Positions 20,220 to 31,147 of a DNA stretch of 64,000 bases are shown in pieces; positions within the stretch are counted from its first letter, which is position 1; every line of letters starts with the position of its first letter. The notes under the pieces were generated by a model that did not search any database, was not told the DNA's origin, and saw only the letters and a program-made list of their open reading frames with translations. Both the position numbers and the translations under genes were made by a program. This DNA is from Aplectana chamaeleonis (Eukaryota > Nematoda > Chromadorea > Rhabditida > Cosmocercidae), in contig JAPDOI010001209.1 in assembly GCA_029168955.1 (NCBI GenBank), positions 131,501 through 195,500 of the forward strand, read 5' to 3'.

Positions 20220-20960
20220 AAACCAATAATTAAAAAAAATAAGAAGAAGAGTCTCCGGTACATGTCCATTTTTGCGGTCCAGAGGTGAAATGTCCCCAAT
20301 CAAACTGGTAGAAAGTTCGAATATAATCGGAATGCTCCAATATTAAACATGAGATAGTCAGAAATCTAATGGTGGAGTATCTCGCTCAGCACCGATTTTG
20401 TAGGCAGACGTAACAGATACTGTTTTTCATCTGATGGAGTATGTCCCAAACAGACTCGGGCGATGTTCCAGAAACGACTACCGTGCGCTGCTAGAGTATT
20501 ATGTAATACTTAATTTTCATGAATTTAGGCCAATCGCTGCAGCTTTGAGCCAGTTCCTATTCAACGTTCACCTTATATTTTTGCGGTCCAGAAGTGCAAT
20601 TCTCCAACCAAACTTGGTGCTGTCTTAGCGGTGGGGGGCCACTATGCCTGGGTGCACTTGGCCCCGCCCATTTTATCGTGCCGCACTAAATTTAAATACC
20701 TACTCGGGGTTTCCCTCCCCCGCACAATTCAGGAGTGATTGCGGCACGGAAAAATGGGCGTGGTCATTTGCGAAACAACAGTGCCCTCCCCCGCTCAGAT
20801 AGCACCCTAAACTGATAGGAAATTCGGATATTGTTGGTAGATATTGTTTAGGCTGCCGAGATGTCGTACGTTCGTGCCGTGGCAGTGTGGAGGAAAGAAG
20901 ACCACCTCCGTGCAAACTGACGTCAACCCCTCCGCGAAGAGGATTTTGTTATGGGAGAGG
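20220..20960. other. No gene recognised
   Basis: Unique-looking DNA between the AT-rich array and the retrotransposon. CGTGCCGCACTAAA near 20,680 and GTGATTGCGGCACGG near 20,735 are roughly inverted, and C-rich runs occur. It may include the 5' part of the retrotransposon. Confidence 0.3.
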
Positions 20961-23900
20961 TGCTAGCTGGTCGCAGCCCTCCTAAAGATTCTACTACAAA
21001 TGGCCGGCGTCGAGAGGAATCCAGGACCCGCTCAGAAGTACCCATGCGCCACGTGCGGCAAGGATGTCACATAGAGGAAAACAAGCGTCCAGTGCTTCGG
21101 ATGCTAAAGGTGGGTGCATCTCTCCTGTTCGGGTCTCAGTTCTGTGAGGCATCACGACTCTTCCTTTCGTTGTGTTCTGTGCTCTGCCCCCAGCAACTCT
21201 GATTCCTCATTCACCAACTGCCCCCTCTCTATTGTACATATCAACCTCAACGGCCTTCTAGCCAAGCTGTCTGAACTCTCTCTTTTCGCACGTACTCATC
21301 ATCCTGATATCATTGTGGTTCAGGAAACCAAGCTGTCTCCTTCCGCTAACGCTCGTCACCCTAACATTCCTGGCTACACTGCTTATCATGCTCCAAGGAC
21401 AGCTCTCGGCGGAGGAGTTTCCACTTTCGTATTATCAAATCTACCCTCTCATCTCATACCAAACACCCCCAAGGACGGTACTCTCGAGTACCTACCTATC
21501 CATCTGCCTCTTGAAACACCCATATCTTTTTTTAACATATATATCCCTCCTGCCACATCCTGTCCCCAATCTTACTACCATACTCCCTCACTCAAGCAGT
21601 TGTGCGACTGCTCCCTTTCACCCTCTGTTGTCTTTGCAGGCGACTTCAATGCTCATACATTCTGCTCATCGCTTGACACTGACGCTAGAGGAGAAGACGT
21701 AGAGGGATGGGCGGAGGAGTGCAATCTGGTCATTCTCAACGATGATCGGCCCACTCGTCTCCTGACCAACGGCCGATCCTCTAGTTCAGACATCTCTCTT
21801 GTGTCATCTAATCTCTCTAGCGCCTGCTCTTGGTCGACCACTACAACTCTGTCCAGTGATCACATTCTCATCTTTGTCCATGTCGATTTCTCTAATTCTC
21901 TTGCTCTTTATTCAGGTATCCGTCAAAGGTCTTATCTAAATCTTTGCCTTGCAGACTGGTGCTTGTTCAGGAAGGTGACACTTCGCCATGTGGCTGACTG
22001 CCCATGGAATGGAAACGTGCACCAGAAAGAACGTCACTTGAGCGACGCGATTCGCAAGGCCATGAAAGCAGCCATTCCGGAGGGCCCAGTTAAGACCTTC
22101 TTTCCCAATGTCACCCGGAAAATCTTGGAGAAGATAGGGACAAGGGATGCAAAGAGAGTCGCAGATCACCTGGATCCGACAATTGCTGAGCTGGATACGA
22201 GATTAAGCGAGATCTGGACAAGCATAGGAAGGAGAGTTGGGAGAAATTCACGGAGAAGATGAATTTCAAGAGTGACGGAGCATCAACTTGGAAAGTTCTA
22301 AAGAAGATCTCAGGCAAGAGCACCTCCACCAACTACTCTACGATCGAGTTCGAGAATGGAGTCTTCAAATCGGGAGAGGAGGCTGCAACTGCTCTCGGAA
22401 AGAATTTCTTCATAACTCAGGCTAAGAAAGGGAAACAGAATAGAGTGACTGTAAGAGAGCTCTGTAAGTTACCACTTATGAATGTAGCAGAAGCTGTGAC
22501 GCCCGCGCAGATTGAAAAGGTGATTAAAGAGATGCGCAACTCGAAGGCTGTAGGGCCGGATGGCATCAGTCCAGCGGTCTTGAAGAAAATGCCGACTGAG
22601 ATTATGCCAATCCTGGCTGATGTCATCAACACTTCATTTCGCACGTGCATCGTACCCCAAGACTGGAAAATGGCAAGCGTCGTTCCGTTGCCCAAGGCAG
22701 GTAAATCACCAATGACGGCTAACGGATACAGGCCAATAAGTCTGTTATCACCAATCGCAAAGGTCGCTGAGAAACTGGTCGTGAAGGAGTTTGCCGAGCA
22801 TAATAACAATCAGCAGCACCAGCATGGATTCCGCAAATTACATTCTACCACCACGGCGCTGCTAGAGATTGTGAGCTATGTTTTGGATGGCTTCAACGCC
22901 GGAAAGCCTCAACGCACTGTTGGTGTAGCCCTGGACCTCACGAAAGCTTTTGATTCTGTCAACTTGGGCATACGGTCTGAGAAGCTTTTGAGGTCCACCA
23001 TCCCGCCTTGGCAGGAGCGATGGATAACCGCACTCATCAAAGGGCGCCGAGCAAAAGTGCTGGTCCAGGGACATGTCTCTAATAGCGTCCCGATCGGTGC
23101 CGGTGTCCCTCAAGGAGGAGTCATATCGCCTGCTCTGTTCAGTCTTTACCTTGAAAATTTGCCCGTCCCCCAAGTGACATCAAATTCGTTGCGTACGCGA
23201 ATGACATCACCATCCTGTGCCGGGACAGAGACATTAATGTAGCTGCACGCAAGATCAATAGCTACCTCGTCGTCCTGTAGAGCTTTCTCGATGATATGAT
23301 GATCACTGTCTCTGCCGCTAAATCATCTGTGTCTGTTTTCTCCACTGACCCTAAGGAACACTGTGCTCACCCCGTTGTGAACTGGGAAGACGCTCGTCTG
23401 CCTGCCGCACGTTTCCCGAAGCTGCTTGGTCCAGTATTGGATCCTTCGCTGAAGTTCCATAGAAACACTGAGCAGAAACAGGCTACAGTGAGAGCTAAGC
23501 TCAACGTCTTACGAGCTCTGGGAGGTACGTCGTGGGGAAGCAGTGAGGAGACGATCCTGACCACCTACAAGGCAATATTGCAGCCGGCGTTGGAATACGC
23601 TGCACCGGTGTGGCAACACATAGTATCGCATTAATCGTGGACAAAGATGCAGCGAGTTCAAAATGCTGCACTTTGGATTGCCATTGGGTGTGCAAAGAGC
23701 GCTCCAGTGGAGCATCTTCATGCTGAAGCCCGTATTCTGCCTGTTAAGAAGCACTGTCAACTCCAAGCGGAGCAACTGGTTATTAATATCGTCAAGAAGC
23801 CTGATCACCCATTAAGAAGGATTATGAATCCTGTGTGAGAGAGAGATATATCAGAAGGCCTTTTGCGGATGCTCCCGAGAAAATCAATATACAAAGATGG

Positions 23901-24345
23901 ACGGACTCCCAATTAGATCGTCTTCGTCGTTTACGTGCGGAGCATACCCGTTTCGTCAGGGATCACTTGAGTAGGGTGGCTGTCAACCCCATATTGGGGA
24001 TCGCACCACCTGAAGTCAGCAACACCGAGATGGACCTCGGTAGGCGGGCTAGATGTTCCCTGGCCCCGTTGCGCTGCGGGCATTCCTCTATGCTGATGTC
24101 ATACTTGCAGAGGATCGACAGCAGTAAGCCTGACGAGTGTCCAGACTGTGGTAACCCTGGCCACACTACAGCACTTCTATTCGACTGTCCGAAGAGGCCC
24201 ACCTCACTGACGACAATAAATTTGCGGTTGAATCCAACTTCGGTCGCCCGTTTCTTGACCCTATGACAAAAACCCTTCTGCGGCTGCAAAGAAGAGAAGA
24301 AGAAATGTTGTTTAGAAAATCCAGAGACTATGATCGTATCTTTTA
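20961..24345 (+). pseudogene. Non-LTR retrotransposon (jockey/CR1 group), decayed
   Basis: One polyprotein, broken by stops and frameshifts. In order: a Leu-rich stretch and 2A-like GVERNPGP (~20,967-21,029); a PHD-like zinc finger with CATC, CFGC, WVHLSC and CVLC (21,039-21,190) holding two stops; an AP-type endonuclease (QETKL, AGDFNAH, SSDHI; 21,220-21,890); a reverse transcriptase in a second frame (GFRKLHSTTTALLE, LDLTKAFDSV, GVPQGGVISP; 22,259-23,190) whose active site is then in a third frame and reads FVAYANDI instead of YADD; and a C-terminal CPDCGNPGHTTALLFDC zinc knuckle (24,139-24,190). Such elements copy themselves by target-primed reverse transcription. The clade within jockey/CR1 is unassigned. 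Confidence 0.9.
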
Positions 24346-25415
24346 ACAACTATTCATAGACAGTGATAAATGTTGGTTTGAATACTCTTATGATATAATG
24401 TGAAATGTCTTTTCCGTAGAAGTGGCATAGCTTTGATCTATATAATGCCTTACAAAAAGTCAAGAAAGTTGGTAGGGCCGCGAACGGTGGTTTGATTATG
24501 CGTACTGGGTCCGTACTTCTTATTCGAATACTCGCGATTCTGGCTGAATATTCGAATTATTCGTATTCGAATAATTCGATTATTCGGAAGAGTCAATTTT
24601 TTGAATAATTCGTTTATTCGAATATTCGTAGAAGTCAATTTTTCGAATAATTCGTTTATTCGAATATTTGAAAGAGTCAATTTTTCGAATTATTCGTTTA
24701 TTCGAATATTCGAAAATTTTTATTCGTTTGATATACTCTAGAGCGTAGAGGCAGCGACAGTAAACGTACAGTTCACCTCCGCACTGCCGTTCAGTCCGCA
24801 AAGTGCACGCTGATAGCGAAAGCGTGCTGCGGCGCGGTTGCGAGTATCCTCAGACAGGAACGCGGTATCACCCGGGCGGTGGGATCACCCGGGCACTAGA
24901 GTATATCAAACGAATTAAATTTTTCATATATTCGAATAAACGAATAATTCGAAAAATTGACTCTTTCGAATATTCGAATAAACGAATTATTCGAAAAATT
25001 GACTTCTTAGAATAATCGAATAAACGAATTATTCGAAAAATCGACCTCTCCGAATATTCGAATAAACGAATTATTCGAAAAATTGACTTTTAGAATAATC
25101 GAATAAACGAATTATTCGAAAATATGTCTTTTCCGAATAGTCGAATTAGTCGAATGAATCCGAATACGAATAATTCGAATATCGGGCCAAAATCACGAGT
25201 ATTCGAATAAGAAGTACGGACCGAGTACGCATAATCGAACCACCCGTTCGCGACAGTACCAACTTTCTTGACTTTTTTTTGTATGGTATTATATAGATCA
25301 ACGCTATGCCGATGTACTTTCACGAAAAAGACATTTCACATTATATCATTACAGTATTCAAACCAAAATTTATCACTGTCTATGAGTAGTTAGTTGTTAA
25401 ACAATACGATCAAAG
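24321..25415. repeat. 1.1 kb inverted repeat with ATTCG tandem arms
   Basis: The left arm (24,321-24,740) and right arm (24,895-25,415) are reverse complements: ATAGACAGTGATAAATGTTG on the left meets its inverse near 25,370, and GGTTTGATTATGCGTACTGG meets its inverse near 25,220. Both arms contain ATTCGAATAATTCG tandem units. The ~155 bp loop holds CAGTCCGCAAAGTGCACGC. The left arm starts inside the 3' end of the retrotransposon. Confidence 0.85.
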
Positions 25416-25439
25416 TCTCTGAATTTTTCAAAGTATCTG

Positions 25440-25875
25440 CCAACAATATCCGAATTTCTGATCAGTTTGGGGTGCTATCTACTCAGACAAACCATCGCTC
25501 GAAGCTGGACCGGAGAGCGACTCGAGCGACGCTTTCTTTCCGCTCCGAGCGAAAATTAGTCATCTACTCGGGCGACAGCAGCCGCTCTCCGGGCGACAGC
25601 AGTCCCGCTCGGAGCGATCTTTGGTCCCAATTGGCACTTAGTGGCCCTTCGGGCGAATCAGCGTAGCTTCACTGATGGCTTCATTTCGTTTATTTACTCG
25701 TTTCTGCTTATCTCGTTCGCCCTCTTTCTTCTTCCCTCTTTTCCCAGCCTTAATTCTCTTCCTATTCTGTTTCCTCATTTTCCCCCTTCTTCCCTTTGTC
25801 TCGAGAAGCAAATTCTTTTCTATCTAACGCTGCCTTCCACTTGGTCCAATGCCTGCTTGTTTGCAAAATATATGC
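25440..25875. other. No gene; GC-rich then pyrimidine-rich stretch
   Basis: 25,495-25,640 repeats GAGCGA, TCGGGCGACAGCAG and similar. 25,690-25,810 is C/T-rich. No coding signal is evident. Confidence 0.35.
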
Positions 25876-26170
25876 TTCAATTCAGTGGTAATCTTCAGTA
25901 CTGTGTATCTTTGAGTGCATCTATTTACTTTGAGGTAAACCACAAAACCTTCCATAGTTGACAGACAGAGCGTAATTAATGATTTTTAACTGATTTTGTG
26001 ATTTTGCAGCTTCGGTTTTAATGGCTATGTCCTTAATCAATAGTATTTTTCGACAATTATCGATCGTTTTTTTTCAAAATTTGATTCTCGCATTTTTATC
26101 GATTTTAAAAATAACTATCAATAATTGACGAAAAAATACTATCGATTAGGAACTTAGCCGTCATCACGTC

Positions 26171-26312
26171 GGCATGAATCCCAGCGATACTTCGCGTTCC
26201 CTGATTGATGGTTGGCGCAAAGTCGGTGCATCTATGTTATAGCTTATGACACCGAATTTGCGCCAACTTTCAATAGGGACCACAAAGTATTACTAGGATC
26301 CATGCCGACGTT
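26171..26312. mobile_element. Palindromic repeat (family 2, copy B)
   Basis: Bounded by CGGCATG and CATGCCG. The arms carry GCGATACTTCGCGTTCCC and GGTTGGCGCAAAGTCGGTGC and their near-complements. It matches the copy at 8,136. Confidence 0.7.
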
Positions 26313-26450
26313 ATAACGGTTCCTAGTCGATAGTATTTTTTGGTCAATTATAGATCGTTATTTTGAAAATCAACAAAAAAGGCAAGAGTCGTGTTTTCAA
26401 GAAAAAACGATCGATAAATGTGGAAAAATAGTATTGATTAAGGACTTATG

Positions 26451-27506
26451 TACAAGGGAACCACAATAAGTCATAGTGACCATTCCAAAAGAAATGTACT
26501 TTTCTAGAACCATTTTCGGACGAAAAGTCCGAATATGCTCATCGCAGCTGCCTAAACTCACCCTGAAAAAAGTTATGAGCGTTTATTAAAGCCCCCATGG
26601 AATTTTTTGGGTGTTTCTAATTTTTTCTCCTGATTCCGCTAAAAACATGTATGTAGGGGTAATCTGGGATGCTGAGCACGAATCTGGGTATTGCTTGCCC
26701 AAATTTTAAGGTTTACTGTAGGTTACGGTAGGTAACATGCCATTTAGGAGACAAAACCTACCTCAATATTCCGTTAATCGACGAATGGACATCAAATTCG
26801 TATTTAGCACCCCAAGTAACCCCCACCTAGAAACTTTGAGACAAATCTGAGACTTTGACCAAACCACCGTATACCCACCGTAAACTATCGTAAGCTGCCA
26901 AAAATCGATAAATCAACATCAGATTCGTGTTCAGCGCCCCAAATAACCCTCAGAGAAATGACTCCAGCATATTCTATGGAAGCACTCCGGAAATCGTCAA
27001 AAGTCGCGATTTGCCATCAAATTCTCTCCATATGGGAATCTGTGAACGAATACAGTCGAAAACTTCAGAAAATCGATAATTGAGCCTCAGATTCGTGATC
27101 AGCTCCCCGAATAACCCCCCAGAACGAGTTTTGAGTCAAATCTGGAATATTTTTCTAAAACGCTTCGAGAGCCCTTGGTATAAATAAACGCCCAACCGAA
27201 AATCCGTACAAAACGCTGTTAGTCTGCGCAAAGTTTGGAAAACGTTCCTTCAACCTAACTTTGCTCAATAGGGTAGTTTTGGGCGCTGAACACGATTATG
27301 AATTCCGTTTCCGGATTTTCTCAAAGATAATGCGCTTTTTGGAGGGTACAGTAAGTACGAAAATCGGAGAAAAATGCCTATAACTTTTTTCAGAGTGGGT
27401 CTGGGCAGCTGCGATGGGCATATTCGGACTTCTCGTCCGAAAACGGTTCTCGAGAAGTACATTTTATTTGGATTGGTCACTATGACTAATTGTGGTTCCC
27501 TTGTTA
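26451..27506. mobile_element. Element with ~120 bp terminal inverted repeats
   Basis: The left end AAGGGAACCACAATAAGTCA, the ACGAAAAGTCCGAATATGCT segment and the CAGCTGCC segment all reappear inverted at 27,380-27,506. The interior contains four or five copies of a phrase like CAGATTCGTGTTCAGCGCCC followed by AAATAACCC, each 100-150 bp apart, also seen in the 1.4-1.9 kb element. Confidence 0.75.
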
Positions 27507-27704
27507 ACCATTATACTTAACTTTAAAGCTTCGAGGCCAAAACTTCTCGGATAAGCCAGAAAAGATCGAAGTCGAGAAATCACAAAATCCGCTAAAAAAT
27601 CAATAACTACGCTTCTTCGAAATTTCCCGCGAACGCTATCATCTTATTCTAAGATGGCTCGGATATTCTGTATAGATGCACTCAAAGATACATAGCATTG
27701 AAGC

Positions 27705-29270
27705 TTACCGTTGAATTATAGCATATGATCCGCAAATGAGAAGGCTTTGGCACAAGTGGGAAGAAGGGTGGCCATCGAGCACGTAAGTGACCGGAGAACT
27801 GGAAACTCCCACTCTCATGTGAACCGTTTTCTCAGAGGCAAGTGGCAAATTCAAAATTTTAGACCAGTCCAGTATTCTTTCCAGAGCGGCCTGAACATTA
27901 TCGACATTAACGATCGACTCTATTTTGTTATACATTTTCACATCATCCGCAAATTGTTTACAGATCACTCCAGTACCTTCCAAAAACGGGAAGTCCAGCT
28001 GTGTAGACAGCGAACAAAATGGGCTACAGAACCCCACCTTGCGGTACCCCGCTACTGACCGTCCTGCTGGATGAAAAACTAGACCCCACTTTGACCTGGA
28101 AGCTACGGTCACGAAGGTATCAATTTCTCAAGTTTCAAAATTAGTTTGTGATGGTCCACCCTGTCGAAAGGCTTCGAAAAATCCAAATAAATCACACCGC
28201 AAGCCTTTTTCGACTCCAAGTAATCACTCCAATCATTAATACACTCCAGCAAGTTCGTTTCAGTCGACCTCCCTGCAACAAACCCATGTTGATTCCCGGG
28301 AATAATTGAATTTTTTCCAAATGGTCTACGATATGTTTCTTGAGGATCTCTTTAAAGGTTCTGCAAAAATTGATGTGATATTTACTGGTCTATAGTTCTC
28401 CACCATCTGAGAAAGCTCTTTTTTAACAAAGGAGACACAAACGATTGTTTACACCTCTGAGGCACTTCTGAATACCAAATCGACTGGTTAGAAAGATAGG
28501 CCAGAGGACCGGCATTCACATGAGCGATGTTTTTAACAAAAACCGTAGGTATAAGGTCCGGTGTAACAGAAAAAGATTCAGGCAACTTTCTGAGTATGTC
28601 AAAAATCTCAGCACTTTCAAAAGATGGAGAAGTACACATTTGGTGCTTGATTACAGGGCAGAAAAGAGGGAACACGTCGCTAACATCCCCGTAGACCTCA
28701 CAAAACTTGTCCGCTAGCAAGTTATCCTTGTCTGTCTCCATGATAACGAAACAATCATCTTTCTTCAGACAGGGAATTTTATTAGATTTTCCAAGTTTTT
28801 TATTCAAAAATTTATAAAAATCCTGCTGATCACCATTGTTGATGGCTCTCTTCTCCATGTTTCTAATGTATTTCGAAAGTCGACGTTCAAAAAGCAATGA
28901 AAAGTTACGAAAGTTGTCCCAATCCAAGCGGGACTGAGCGTTAGATGCCACTCTGAACAGGCAACTTCTATGGTCTGACATATTTTGGAGATAGGGAGGA
29001 CGAACAGAACGTGTCGCGAATATGCGCTTAAATGGTACAAAGGTATCTAACTACAGCATTGCTCAAAAATTCCAAAAACAACTCGTATTTTCCATCAAAG
29101 GAGGACGCGCCTACAAAGGAATCCCTCCATTTGATAGTAGATAAGTAAATACAGATGTCATGTAACAAATTTCCACTTTTTTCTGTTCGTGGGTTGGAAT
29201 TGTGTTTTCCTAACCCGTTAGGTCTAGAACAGACAGAAAATCGCTCTTATCCAGGGTAAACTTCGATTTT
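27705..29270 (-). pseudogene. CR1-like reverse transcriptase fragment
   Basis: A 5'-truncated non-LTR element read on the minus strand. The best-preserved parts are 28,382-28,981 (a linker ahead of the polymerase, with LPESFSVTPDLIPTVFVKN) and 27,705-28,112, which holds the catalytic box KQFADDVKMYNKI (FADD for YADD) and the downstream thumb. Between them the polymerase core is present but interrupted by stops and frameshifts (for example HQHGF-like and GVPQGG-like segments in other frames). RDSFVGASSFDGKYELFLEF near 29,110 extends it upstream. It abuts the 3' tail of the RTE element at ~29,275. Confidence 0.75.
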
Positions 29271-29294
29271 GTTACTACTCACTCACTCATCCCA

Positions 29295-29670
29295 TTAGCT
29301 GGCGGCTGGCGGAGCGGGATGACCTCTCAACCAGTACACTGCTGTAGGTGCCATAGGAGCTCCAGTGGCCTGAACGATACGCTTCCATTCAGAACGATTA
29401 GCCGCAATTATTTTAGCGTTAACGACACTGCACCGTTGAGATTTTAGATCAGCTTCGACTTGCTTCAACCACGTCTTCTTCGGGGCAGTTCTCTCGACCT
29501 TCCATGGTTTTGGGCGTTTTCTCCATAGCAAGCTGTGCGGTAGTCGACTGACTTCCATTCTGCATATATACGTGTCCAAACCAGCGCAACCTCCGTTCGG
29601 ATTTGTTCCTCGATTGTCGGTTGATGGTCGCAGCTGTCTCGTATAACGTCGTTGCGTATGCGATCTCTTA
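29295..29670 (-). pseudogene. RTE C-terminal tail beyond the insertion
   Basis: Begins RDRIRNDVIRDSCDHQPTIE, exactly where the RTE frame was interrupted, then needs two frame changes to follow the family pattern (LRWFGHV, then MEVSRLPHSLLWRKRPKPW, KKTWLKQVEADLKS). It ends with a stop at 29,295. These small shifts show the copy was already or has since become inactive. Confidence 0.85.
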
Positions 29671-31147
29671 GGCCTCTTTCAGAGTTCGATCGCTCTGCGA
29701 CGCGACCGAATGAAAACACTGTGTATCGATCTGGTCGCGTCGCGCGATCAGGTCGCCGGCCTTTCAGACAAGATTGCGGGGAAAGTCGCCCAATCGCGCG
29801 ATTGGGCGACTGAAATGGCCAGATCGCGTCGCCTTGCAGTGCACGGCGACGCGACCGATCGCGGCGACCGCTTCATATGTCCTCGTTCAGATTCCTCTTC
29901 TTTCACGTGGATTCAGGCAAAATAAGTATAAGTAGGCAAAACAATCACAATACAAAACAATTATTATCATAAAATGATTATTATCACAAAATGACATACC
30001 ACACTGCACCTTTTTATCATAAATGACTAACCAATTGCGCGACACCGCTCCGACACTGGGAGAGGTCACCTACTGGAGTCACCCGGAGGATCTACTGCTA
30101 TCAGCTGTAGATGAACAGAATTCTCTTGTAGAGGACCGAAACCTAACATGTTTTAACAGGTATACTAGCACTGCAGTTGAACAGAACTCGATTTTGGAGG
30201 GAATTTCAAATCCCGGTGTAAGCGGTAAACTAACCTGTCTTTATACACTTTTTCCGGGTTCACACAGGGGACCCCGGGTACATGCCACTGGGGTAATCCC
30301 CTTTGGTGTCCCCACGGGGGGGGGCGTGACCCCACCGCCTTGGTTCGCAGTGGGATGCATCCTACCGTGGACCGTGGGGAGATGGCCCCACAGTTGGGTA
30401 CCACCCACCCCCCCCGAGCCTTCTGGAGCCCTCTCCTCTCGGTGACAAAAATTATAATCCGGTTTCCAGTGGATCTTCAGGGGTGCGTTCCAAGAACATT
30501 CCCATGGCAAAATGCGTCCATAGAAACGTAGCCACGGCCACGTGGGAGCAATTTTCAATCATAATTCGCATCCATGGAAAGCAAAGTTGTCCATGGGAAG
30601 GTTGTTTTGCCTCCCACAGCGTCGTGGAAAGTTCTTGGAACTCACCCCAGGTGAGTGACTCGAGGCCACCTTCCAGGTCCGGCTCCGAAGAGTCGACTGA
30701 GGCACACCGTGAGATGAGAAGCCTTTTATACCAGCAACAATGTCAATGCCTTTGTCTAAACATGTTAGTGATCCTGACGAATTCGAGGTTTGTAGGTGTT
30801 TATTGCGTTCAGTACTTTTGAAATGACGGCAAAACATTTGCGTCGCGGCTGCAGAGTGGCGATTACTCCATTAGTTCACCTCATCATCTTCATTCGTTCA
30901 TCTGTAGTTCAATATACCTCCTGTAGTTCCTCCAAAGCGTCAATTTCTCCCGTAGATCTCTTCTCCCAGTGCTGGAGCGCGAACATGAAATAGGCGTCGA
31001 TTAGAATGTGTACGTAAAAGTGCGTGGTCGCCAACTTCCGCGATTGGGTCTTCACACTTCCAAAATCAGCGATTTCCACGGCGACGCGACGGTCGCGTCG
31101 CCGTGCCCACGATCGCGTCGCAGAGCGATCGAACTCTGAAAGAGGCC
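29671..31147. mobile_element. PIF/Harbinger-like non-autonomous element in RTE
   Basis: 1,477 bp with identical 35 bp terminal inverted repeats starting GGCCTCTTTCAGAGTTCGAT, flanked by a perfect TTA duplication (29,668-70 and 31,148-50). Subterminal regions are dense in GCGACGCGACC and GATCGCG motifs on both sides. No transposase is inside. The interior contains a 171 bp MITE and a segment shared with 7.57-7.85 kb. Confidence 0.9.
30479..30649. mobile_element. 171 bp MITE (family 3, copy A)
   Basis: GGGGTGCGTTCCAAGAACAT on the left and GTTCTTGGAACTCACCCC on the right, with CCATGG-rich arms. It is the same family as 34,168-34,339 and is nested in the 1,477 bp element. Confidence 0.75.

Larger units (their letters stand above)
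25876..27720. repeat. Nested inverted repeats (three levels)
   Basis: Outer level: TGTATCTTTGAGTGCATCTA near 25,907 faces its inverse near 27,675, with further arm similarity around GATTTTGTGATTT. Middle level: an element at 26,029-26,450 whose ends share CCTTAATCAATA(G/C)TATTTTT in inverted orientation and which contains a family-2 palindrome. Inner neighbour: an element at 26,451-27,506 with ~120 bp arms (CAAGGGAACCACAATAAGTC at 26,453, inverse at 27,500). No coding content. Confidence 0.75.

Noticed and set aside
30909..31147. Last ~80 residues of the RTE frame as real RTE C-terminus
   Set aside because: They are translated from the inserted element; the true tail resumes at 29,667.
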